Part shown: in pieces, positions 8,460-15,090 of the stretch
Numbering within the stretch: position 1 is the first letter of the stretch
Layout of the letters: each line of letters opens with the position of its first letter
Origin: Lactovum sp047974165
GTDB lineage: Bacteria > Bacillota > Bacilli > Lactobacillales > Streptococcaceae
DNA: 25,060 nt
NCBI GenBank assembly: GCA_047974165.1
Contig: JBKECB010000051.1
Span: 1-25,060 of the forward strand
Direction: 5' to 3'
Made by a program: the position numbers and the translations under genes
The notes under the pieces: generated by a model
Told to the model about the DNA's origin: nothing
The model's input: only the letters and a program-made list of their open reading frames with translations
Database searches by the model: none

Positions 8460-8488
8460 ATTTTGCACTATCTTTGGTTAAAAATCAA
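8460..8488 (-). promoter_or_regulatory. Promoter of the flippase gene, six bases from the chosen ATG
   Basis: On the minus strand TTGATT (8488-8483), a 17-base spacer and CAAAAT (8465-8460) form a promoter matching consensus at four of six bases in each box. AGAGAA and then ATG follow. Spacing is ideal, but the boxes are imperfect. Confidence 0.5.
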
Positions 8489-8517
8489 GAGCTATCTATT
8501 TCTATTATTTTCACTTA

Positions 8518-8548
8518 ATTAGGAAAAACTCCTGATTTATGATAAAAT
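8518..8548 (+). promoter_or_regulatory. rsmH upstream region: hairpin and extended -10-like element
   Basis: A seven-pair inverted repeat (ATTAGGA 8518-8524 / TCCTGAT 8530-8536, one G-U pair) encloses the only AGGA in the region. It is followed by TGATAAAAT at 8540-8548, an extended -10-like sequence that overlaps the rsmH ATG at 8539. An alternative -10, TATTAT at 8503-8508, lies upstream. Which of these drives the division operon is unclear. Confidence 0.4.
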
Positions 8549-9528
8549 ATTTTATTATTAAAGAAAAAGATAAAATAAATTTTAAGCATGAAACGGTCTT
8601 ACTTCATGAAACTGTTGATGCACTAGATATAAAAAAAGATGGTATATATATTGATGCAACACTAGGTGGGGCAGGTCATAGTCAACTTTTACTGTCAAAG
8701 CTTGGAGAACATGGAAAACTTTATGCTTTTGATCAGGATATCACAGCAATCGAACATGCAAAAGAAAAGATAAAAGATTCACGTTTGATAGTCATTCATG
8801 ATAATTTTTCTTCTATCAATCAGCATGGGCTTCCTTTAGTAGATGGGATTCTCTATGATTTAGGAGTATCAAGTCCGCAGTTTGATGTTGCTGAGAGAGG
8901 ATTTTCCTATAAGTTAGAAGCTAAGTTAGATATGAGGATGGATAAATCATCCGAATTGACGGCTTATGAGATTGTTAATCATTATAGTTTTCATGAACTT
9001 TTAAGTATTTTTAAACGTTATGGACAAGATCCTTATGCGAAGCAGATTGCTCGAAAAATAGAAAAATATCGTGAAAATAAGAGTATTGAAACAACAACAG
9101 AGTTGGCTGAATTAATAAAAACAGCTTTACCACAAAAAGAGCTAAAGAAAAAGGGGCATCCTGCTAAAAAAATATTTCAGGCCTTACGTATTGAGGTTAA
9201 TGATGAACTTGGAAGTTTGGAGCTTTCTTTAAATCGTGCAATCGAGATGTTAAAGCCTGCAGGAAGATTATCAATTATTAGTTTTCAACCTTTGGAGGAT
9301 AAGATTGTCAAGCGTTTCTTTAAAGAGCACTCTGAAGTAAATGTTCCAAGAGGTTTGCCAATAATTCCAGATGAAATGAAAGCAAAATTAAAGATAATTG
9401 CAAGAAAGCCAATCCTTGCAAGTGAGCAAGAACTTGAAAAAAATAATCGCTCTCACAGTGCGAAGCTCAGAGTAGCTGAACGTATTAATTTTGAAATTAA
9501 AGGAGAAGATGATGGGAAAGAAGTCTAG
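8539..9528 (+). CDS. rsmH: 16S rRNA (cytosine1402-N4)-methyltransferase RsmH (MraW)
   Basis: RsmH methylates N4 of C1402 in the decoding centre of 16S rRNA using S-adenosylmethionine. The SAM-binding strand and loop DATLGGAGHS is at residues 39-48, with DLGVSSPQ at 107-114, RGFSY at 120-124 and DMRMD at 131-135, all family signatures. Family proteins usually begin a few residues before a TVLLHE segment; here KHETVLLHE starts at residue 16, so the 329-residue reading has an N-terminal extension of about a dozen residues. The ATG at 8539 has AGGA only 14 bases upstream, in a hairpin, and overlaps a possible -10 element, so the start is doubtful. No ATG, GTG or TTG occurs in frame nearer the conserved region. 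It heads the division operon and overlaps ftsL. Confidence 0.93.
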   Translation: MIKYFIIKEKDKINFKHETVLLHETVDALDIKKDGIYIDATLGGAGHSQLLLSKLGEHGKLYAFDQDITAIEHAKEKIKDSRLIVIHDNFSSINQHGLPLVDGILYDLGVSSPQFDVAERGFSYKLEAKLDMRMDKSSELTAYEIVNHYSFHELLSIFKRYGQDPYAKQIARKIEKYRENKSIETTTELAELIKTALPQKELKKKGHPAKKIFQALRIEVNDELGSLELSLNRAIEMLKPAGRLSIISFQPLEDKIVKRFFKEHSEVNVPRGLPIIPDEMKAKLKIIARKPILASEQELEKNNRSHSAKLRVAERINFEIKGEDDGKEV

Positions 9529-9889
9529 AAATTCATTAGATATTGGAACGGCGATACAGCGTGAAAGTTTCCGTATTCGAACAAATACACTTTCTCCTTT
9601 ATTACGTCAACGCTTTACTAAACTTACTTTAATTGAACGTGTTTTTTATATGACGGTTGCTTTTACTGTCTTGGTTTTGATGGTCTCTATCGTATTTATA
9701 CGAATGAGAACACTTGAGATTACAAATTCAACCAATAATATGCGTATAGAGATGACGAATACTCAAACTCAAATCGAACAATACAATCAAAGCGTTAAAG
9801 ACTTATCTTCTACAGGTAAGGTTGGAAATGCTGCAGCAAAGGCTGGCTTATCCAATAATGCAGAAAATATATTGAAGGCAACTAAATAA
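9512..9889 (+). CDS. ftsL: Cell division protein FtsL
   Basis: FtsL is a small bitopic divisome protein that pairs with FtsB/DivIC and activates septal synthesis. From the chosen start the protein has 125 residues: a basic cytoplasmic N-terminus, one membrane helix at about 44-63, and a coiled coil at about 67-99 rich in Asn, Thr and Gln. The start is chosen because AGGAG at 9501-9505 is six bases before the ATG at 9512; the neighbouring ATG at 9509 is close to it, and the TTG at 9491 precedes the ribosome site. It overlaps the end of rsmH by 17 bases and its stop overlaps the pbpX start by one base. Sequence conservation in this family is low, so the call rests on size, topology and position. 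Confidence 0.9.
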   Translation: MGKKSRNSLDIGTAIQRESFRIRTNTLSPLLRQRFTKLTLIERVFYMTVAFTVLVLMVSIVFIRMRTLEITNSTNNMRIEMTNTQTQIEQYNQSVKDLSSTGKVGNAAAKAGLSNNAENILKATK

Positions 9890-12192
9890 TGTTTAAATTT
9901 TTAACTCGTCTTTTTTCTATAAAAAGAATGAAAAAGAAAGCTTTGTCAACTCATCTATCTACTTTTGAGAATAGGCGTATTGTTGCTCAAAGACTTTTTT
10001 ATGCTACATTACTTATTTTTATCCTAATGATTTTACGTCTGACCTGGTTAATTACTGCCAATACAGTAAATGGTGTTGATCTTGCTCAGGCAGCAAAAAA
10101 TAATTATACCTATACTTATACGATTTATCCTAAACGTGGAACAATTTATGATCGTTATGGTAATGAGATTGCTGTTGATTCATCAGTGTATACCTTGTAT
10201 GTTACTTTAGATAAGAATTATGTGGATAATGATGGAAATAAATTATATGCTGAAAGTACAGATTTTCCAAATTTAATTCGATTTTTGAAAGATGAGTTAG
10301 ATATTGCTGAAGATGTTTCAGCAGCTCAACTTAATCGTGAAGGAGCAGTCCAAGTTTATTTTGGGATTTTAGGGAGCAATATAGATTATGATGAAAAGGT
10401 AAGTCTTGAAGAAAAAGCTAAAAAACAGAATATCAAAGGAATTGCCTTCGATAGTACACTTGACCGTTCTTATCCAAATGGAGCTTTTGCCTCTCACTTT
10501 ATAGGAACTGCATCATTAAATGTAGCCGGAGATTCGACTTCAGGTTTGGTAGGAAATAGTGGGGTAGAGTATGCTCTAGATTCATTGTTACGTGGAGAAC
10601 CAAGTACGCAAACGCTCGAAAAAGATCAGTATGGACGCGCAATTCCTGGTTCAATTATTTCTGAAACTCCAGCAAAAAATGGATTGGATATCTACACGAC
10701 TTTAGACAGTGATTTACAAGCTTCTTTGGAAACTGAGATGGATATTTTGTATAAGGCAACTGAAGCAGAACAGATGACAGCAGTTATTATGGAAGCAAAA
10801 ACAGGTGATATCTTATCTGTAAGTCAACGTCCAAGTTTTAATCCAGAAGATGGCTTGGGAACAAATGAAGAGAATTTTACTTTTAATGATCTTCTTTATC
10901 AGCTTGCTTATGAACCAGGATCGACTTTAAAAACTTTTATGGTCGCAGCAGCAATGAATGAAGGAAAATGGTCACCTAGTACTTATTATGAGCGTTCTCT
11001 TTCCTTTTCAGATGGAACAACAATTCAAGATTGGGATCAAAATGAATATGAAGGTGGTTTGCGTGGTAATACAATGACTTATGCACAAGGTTTTGCCTGG
11101 TCAAGTAATACTGCAATGGGTAAAATTGAGCAAGCAATGGGTTATGATACTTGGAAAGACTATTTAGTGAGATTTGGATTTGGTCTCCCAACACGTATGG
11201 GGATTGGAAATGAAGATTTTGGTCGTCTTCCGAGTGATAATGATATTGTGTCACAGACGATGTCTTCTTTTGGTCAAGGAATTTCAGTTACTTCTGTTCA
11301 AATGTTAAAAGCTTGGACCTCATTTGCTAATGGTGGTGTAATGTTAGAACCTCATTTTATTAATAAAATTGTAAATAATGATAGTGTTCAAGTATTGCAG
11401 GCTGAACCAGAAATTATAGGAAAGCCTATTACTGCTTCAACAGCTGAAGATATTACAAAACTTATGGTAACAGTTAATACAGATGATACTTATGGAACAG
11501 CAAATGCAAATATTTTGAGAAATGCAACAGGAGATGGTCCTTTATTTCTTGTTAATGGAGAGCCTGCAGCAGTTAAGACAGGGACAGCACAGATTGCTGA
11601 AAATGGGAAGTATTTAGAAGGAGAGGCAGACACACTTAATTCAGTTGTTGTTCTTTATCCACCAGAAGATCCAGAGTTTATCGTTTACTTATATGCCAAA
11701 ATTCCTCCAGGCTGGCGTTTGCAAGATGTAGGAGTGTCGGTAGAGAGGCTTTTGACTCAGGCAGAAAGTTTAAAGACAAAATTAAAAAATACACAATTGT
11801 CTCTACCTGAAGGGAAAGTTAAACTTAAGAGTTACTATAATAAAATAACTGGTCAAACTTTAGATGAATTACGTCGTCAGTTACTTCAGCCTGTTGCGAT
11901 TGGAAATGGGGATAAAATTACTGACCAATCCATCAAGAAGAATGAAGAGGTTTCAGCAAATCAAAAGGTTTTATTACTAACAAACGGAGAACATACAATG
12001 CCTGATATGTATGGATGGACTAAAGAAGATGTAGAAACCGTCGCAAAGTGGTATAATGTTACAGTAAGCTTTGAAAATAAAGGTGAAAGTTCTGAAGAAT
12101 CAGAAGCACGAGTAATTAAACAATCTGTCAAGCAATCTACGATTGTAAAAAAAGATAGTAAATGGACGATAACTTTAGGAGAAATATCATGA
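9889..12192 (+). CDS. pbpX: Penicillin-binding protein 2X, septal class B transpeptidase
   Basis: PBP2x cross-links septal peptidoglycan outside the membrane, with FtsW and FtsL. The 767-residue protein has a short cytoplasmic N-terminus, a membrane anchor at about 37-57, the class B dimerisation domain opening with PKRGTIYDRYGN (81-92), and a transpeptidase domain. The three active-site motifs are intact: STLK at 345-348 with nucleophile Ser345, SSN at 405-407, and KTGT at 563-566. Two PASTA-type repeats follow from about 633 to the end. Size and layout match streptococcal PBP2x. The ATG overlaps the ftsL stop by one base and the stop overlaps mraY as ATGA, so translation is probably coupled. 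I saw no obvious active-site change that would suggest beta-lactam resistance, but the comparison is only with motifs. Confidence 0.96.
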   Translation: MFKFLTRLFSIKRMKKKALSTHLSTFENRRIVAQRLFYATLLIFILMILRLTWLITANTVNGVDLAQAAKNNYTYTYTIYPKRGTIYDRYGNEIAVDSSVYTLYVTLDKNYVDNDGNKLYAESTDFPNLIRFLKDELDIAEDVSAAQLNREGAVQVYFGILGSNIDYDEKVSLEEKAKKQNIKGIAFDSTLDRSYPNGAFASHFIGTASLNVAGDSTSGLVGNSGVEYALDSLLRGEPSTQTLEKDQYGRAIPGSIISETPAKNGLDIYTTLDSDLQASLETEMDILYKATEAEQMTAVIMEAKTGDILSVSQRPSFNPEDGLGTNEENFTFNDLLYQLAYEPGSTLKTFMVAAAMNEGKWSPSTYYERSLSFSDGTTIQDWDQNEYEGGLRGNTMTYAQGFAWSSNTAMGKIEQAMGYDTWKDYLVRFGFGLPTRMGIGNEDFGRLPSDNDIVSQTMSSFGQGISVTSVQMLKAWTSFANGGVMLEPHFINKIVNNDSVQVLQAEPEIIGKPITASTAEDITKLMVTVNTDDTYGTANANILRNATGDGPLFLVNGEPAAVKTGTAQIAENGKYLEGEADTLNSVVVLYPPEDPEFIVYLYAKIPPGWRLQDVGVSVERLLTQAESLKTKLKNTQLSLPEGKVKLKSYYNKITGQTLDELRRQLLQPVAIGNGDKITDQSIKKNEEVSANQKVLLLTNGEHTMPDMYGWTKEDVETVAKWYNVTVSFENKGESSEESEARVIKQSVKQSTIVKKDSKWTITLGEIS

Positions 12193-13199
12193 TAACATGG
12201 GGAATAATTGCAGGAATTTTAAGTTTTATATTAACATTGATTGGTATTCCTCTTTTCATACATTTTTTGAAGCAAGCACAAGTTAGTGGCCAAGAAATGC
12301 AAGAGGAAGTTACACAGCATGTAAAAAAGACAGGAACTCCTACAATGGGTGGATTTATTTTTGTAACTGTTTCAGTTTTACTCTCCATTATCGTTGCTCT
12401 TTTCTCAAAGTTTAAGCATACCAATTTAAATGTAGTGATTCTAGTCTTTGTTCTTTATGCAGGAATTGGTTTCTTTGATGATTTCTTAAAAGTTTTTCGT
12501 CATAAAAATGAAGGATTAAAAGCCTGGCAAAAATTTTCTTTGCAAGTACTTATAGGAATCATCGCTTATTTTATCCTGGTGATGGGAATAGGATTTTCGT
12601 CTATTGCCACGATTAATTATATAAATTTATTTAGTATTCACTTAAAACTTAGTTTCTTATTTATTCCATTTTTAATTTTTTGGTTAGTAGGTTGGTCAAA
12701 TGCTATAAATTTAACAGATGGAATTGATGGCTTAGCTGCTGGTTCTGTGAGTATTTCGCTTCTTACTTATGCAATCATCGCATATCTTCAAAAAGCTTCA
12801 GATATTTTTATGATTATTATTGTTGTATTAGGCTCACTTTTGGCCTTTCTAGTCTTTAATAAAAAACCCGCAATGATTTTTATGGGAGATATGGGCTCTT
12901 TAGCCTTAGGTGCCTTTCTAGCCTCAATATCAGTCGTTTTACATGTGGAGTGGACCTTACTTTTTATTGGTATTATCTATATCATAGAAACCTTGTCAAG
13001 TATGATACAGATTGTTTATTTTAGAGCAACAAATGGAAAACGTATTTTTCGTATGGCGCCCTTCCATCATCATTTAGAGTTGGGTGGCTTATCAGGCCGT
13101 GATGAGGGTTGGTCTGAGTGGAAGATTGATAAAGTTTTCTGGTTAATTACAGCAGTGGCGTCACTTTTAACTCTCATTCTTTACTTAATTTTAAAATAA
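12189..13199 (+). CDS. mraY: Phospho-N-acetylmuramoyl-pentapeptide transferase MraY
   Basis: MraY transfers phospho-MurNAc-pentapeptide from UDP to undecaprenyl phosphate, making lipid I at the inner membrane face. The start is the ATG at 12189, preceded by AGGAG at 12177-12181 and overlapping the pbpX stop as ATGA; an upstream ATG at 12162 lies before that ribosome site and is rejected. The 336-residue product is polytopic and has the family motifs: KKTGTPTMGG (46-55), FDDF (96-99), NLTDGIDGLAAG (174-185), GDMGS (233-237) and APFHHHLELGG (290-300), including the aspartates and histidines of the magnesium and uridine site. The stop overlaps the aroA start by one base. Confidence 0.97.
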   Translation: MITWGIIAGILSFILTLIGIPLFIHFLKQAQVSGQEMQEEVTQHVKKTGTPTMGGFIFVTVSVLLSIIVALFSKFKHTNLNVVILVFVLYAGIGFFDDFLKVFRHKNEGLKAWQKFSLQVLIGIIAYFILVMGIGFSSIATINYINLFSIHLKLSFLFIPFLIFWLVGWSNAINLTDGIDGLAAGSVSISLLTYAIIAYLQKASDIFMIIIVVLGSLLAFLVFNKKPAMIFMGDMGSLALGAFLASISVVLHVEWTLLFIGIIYIIETLSSMIQIVYFRATNGKRIFRMAPFHHHLELGGLSGRDEGWSEWKIDKVFWLITAVASLLTLILYLILK

Positions 13200-14476
13200 T
13201 GAAAATATTAAAAATAAACAAAGGTTTAAAAGGAAGCTTGACCGTTGCTTCTGATAAATCAATGACACATCGTGCAGTTATTTTATCTGCATTGGCTAAA
13301 GGAGAAAGTCATATCTATTCTCCTTTATTGAGTGAAGATGTGAGACGAACAATAACTGCCTTCCAAGCAATGTCTGTAAATATAAAAGAAAAAAAATCTG
13401 AGCTAATTATTGTTGGGTCAGATTTTCAGCTAAAAAAAGCAAGTAAAGCTTTAAATATGGGAAATTCTGGAACGAGTAGTCGTCTTCTTATGGGAGTCTT
13501 ATCAGGGCAAAATTTTGAAAGTATGATGTACGGAGATAGTTCTTTATCACAAAGGCCAATGTCAAGAGTGGTGAAGCCTTTAAGAGAAATGGGGGCTAGA
13601 ATAAGCTATAACGAGCATAGAGAAAGCTTACCTTTGACAATTCAAGGACAGAAGGGATTAACTTCAATTGATTATAAAATGCCTATAGCTTCTGCACAGG
13701 TAAAAACAGCTCTTCTTTTATCTGGCTTACAAGCTGAAGGAGAGACGAGACTAATAGAAAAAGAAGTTACACGTAACCATACTGAACAAATGCTTCCCTT
13801 GTTTTCTGCTGAGATTCAGGTTAATGATAAAGAAATTAAGCTTAAAGGAAGGCAAAATCTAAGAGGAGCAGAATGTTATATCCCAGCTGATATTTCATCT
13901 GCTGCTTTTTGGATAGTAGCTGCTCTGATTATTCCAGATTCTGAGATTTTATTAAAAAATGTCTGTATTAATCCCACACGTGCGGGTATTCTTGAAGTTG
14001 TTCATTTGATGGAGGGGAAGTGTGAGCTTTTAAATATAAAAGAAGCAGAAGAGATTGCGGATATTCATGTTTCTTATACAGAGAATTTAAAAGCAGTGGA
14101 AATTTCAGGAAATCTTATTCCTCGATTAATTGATGAAATTCCTATAATTTGCTTACTTGCAAGTCAAGCTGAAGGCGAAACTTTGATTAAAGACGCTCAA
14201 GAATTAAGGGTAAAAGAATCAGATCGTATTAAAAAAATGGTTGAAATGCTCTCAGATTTAGGAGTTTCTATTTCTGAAAAAGAAGATGGCATGATAATCA
14301 AAGGAAAGGCAAGATTAAGGTCTGGAAAAATTAACAGTCTTAATGATCATCGAATTGCAATGACAGCTGTTATTGCTGGTTTAATAGCAGAGGAAGGTAT
14401 GGAAGTTATAAATACAGAAACAATAAAGAGTAGTTATCCAGACTTTTTTAAAGACTTGGAGACCTTATGCCAATAA
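13199..14476 (+). CDS. aroA: 3-phosphoshikimate 1-carboxyvinyltransferase (EPSP synthase)
   Basis: AroA joins phosphoenolpyruvate to shikimate 3-phosphate, the sixth shikimate-pathway step, in the cytoplasm. The 425-residue protein has the expected length. Seen in order are DKSMTHR (19-25) with the substrate-binding Lys20 and Ser21, GNSGTSSR (88-95), SLSQRPM (115-121), the active-site IDEIP with Asp312, KESDR (339-343) and NDHRIAM (382-388). The NSGTSSR form, rather than the NAGTAMR of enterobacterial enzymes, suggests class II, which is usually less glyphosate-sensitive; that is inference. The ATG overlaps the mraY stop by one base and I see no ribosome site before it, so translation probably depends on ribosomes finishing mraY. 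aroK follows with a ten-base overlap. Confidence 0.96.
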   Translation: MKILKINKGLKGSLTVASDKSMTHRAVILSALAKGESHIYSPLLSEDVRRTITAFQAMSVNIKEKKSELIIVGSDFQLKKASKALNMGNSGTSSRLLMGVLSGQNFESMMYGDSSLSQRPMSRVVKPLREMGARISYNEHRESLPLTIQGQKGLTSIDYKMPIASAQVKTALLLSGLQAEGETRLIEKEVTRNHTEQMLPLFSAEIQVNDKEIKLKGRQNLRGAECYIPADISSAAFWIVAALIIPDSEILLKNVCINPTRAGILEVVHLMEGKCELLNIKEAEEIADIHVSYTENLKAVEISGNLIPRLIDEIPIICLLASQAEGETLIKDAQELRVKESDRIKKMVEMLSDLGVSISEKEDGMIIKGKARLRSGKINSLNDHRIAMTAVIAGLIAEEGMEVINTETIKSSYPDFFKDLETLCQ

Positions 14477-14949
14477 TTTTAATTGGCTTTATGGCAGCTG
14501 GAAAGAGTAGTTTAGCTCGCTTTCTTTCTGAAGAATTTATTGACAGTGATGTCTATATTGAAGAAACTTTTAAGATAAAAATTTCAGACTTTATAAAAAA
14601 AGAAGGTTTAGAAAAGTTCCGAAGTCTAGAAGAGAAGATTTTACCAGAATTAATTCAAAAATATCCTGTTATTGCAACAGGAGGTGGTTTAGTAGAGTCA
14701 GAAAAAAATCAAAGACTATTAAAAAATGAAAAGAATGTTATTTATTTAAAAGCAGATTTTGATATTCTTTTGAAGCGTATCAGGAAAGATAAAAAAAATA
14801 ATCGACCATTAGCGATAAATGCAAATACGAAAGAGTTAGAGAAACTTTATTTAAAGCGTATCAAAATTTATGAAAAATTAGCTAAAAAAATAATTAATAC
14901 AAATAAAAAAAGCTTAGAAGAATTAGTAGCTCTAATAAGAATGAGTTAA
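14467..14949 (+). CDS. aroK: Shikimate kinase
   Basis: AroK phosphorylates shikimate, supplying the substrate of AroA. The 160-residue protein is near the usual length. It has the Walker A segment GFMAAGKS (7-14), the shikimate-binding DSD (26-28), FRSLEE (51-56) with the conserved arginine, the GGG turn (72-74) and the lid RP at 113-114. The ATG overlaps the aroA end by ten bases, with GGAG a few bases upstream. It is the last gene of the rsmH operon. Only a weak hairpin (AAGTGT / ATACTT, 14955-14969, then ATTTT) follows, so transcription into pcrA is possible. Confidence 0.94.
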   Translation: MPIILIGFMAAGKSSLARFLSEEFIDSDVYIEETFKIKISDFIKKEGLEKFRSLEEKILPELIQKYPVIATGGGLVESEKNQRLLKNEKNVIYLKADFDILLKRIRKDKKNNRPLAINANTKELEKLYLKRIKIYEKLAKKIINTNKKSLEELVALIRMS

Positions 14950-15075
14950 TGTTAAAGTGTATAATACTTATTTTGAAAATAAATTCTGGAAGAATAAAAA
15001 TATCTTTAAGAATTTTTTTCTTTATTAAAGTTACAAGTACTTAATTAGCTTTGCTAGAATATAATTTCTAAAATT

Positions 15076-15084
15076 TGATATAAT
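15076..15084 (+). promoter_or_regulatory. Extended -10 promoter of pcrA, six bases from its ATG
   Basis: TGATATAAT is a perfect extended -10, followed by AAAAGA and ATG at 15091. No -35 and no ribosome site is seen between it and the start, so a leaderless transcript is predicted, as for murE and the first fem gene. Confidence 0.65.
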
Positions 15085-15090
15085 AAAAGA

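Noticed and set aside
10976..11254. 92-codon reverse-strand frame inside pbpX
   Set aside because: It covers the transpeptidase domain including the SSN motif on the other strand and shows no family features.
12162..12188. Upstream ATG for mraY
   Set aside because: It precedes the AGGAG at 12177-12181 and adds residues not fitting the MraY N-terminus; the ATG at 12189 is spaced correctly and overlaps the pbpX stop.
14955..14975. Terminator after aroK
   Set aside because: The hairpin AAGTGT / ATACTT is short, has a three-base loop and is followed by only ATTTT, so it is too weak to list as a terminator.
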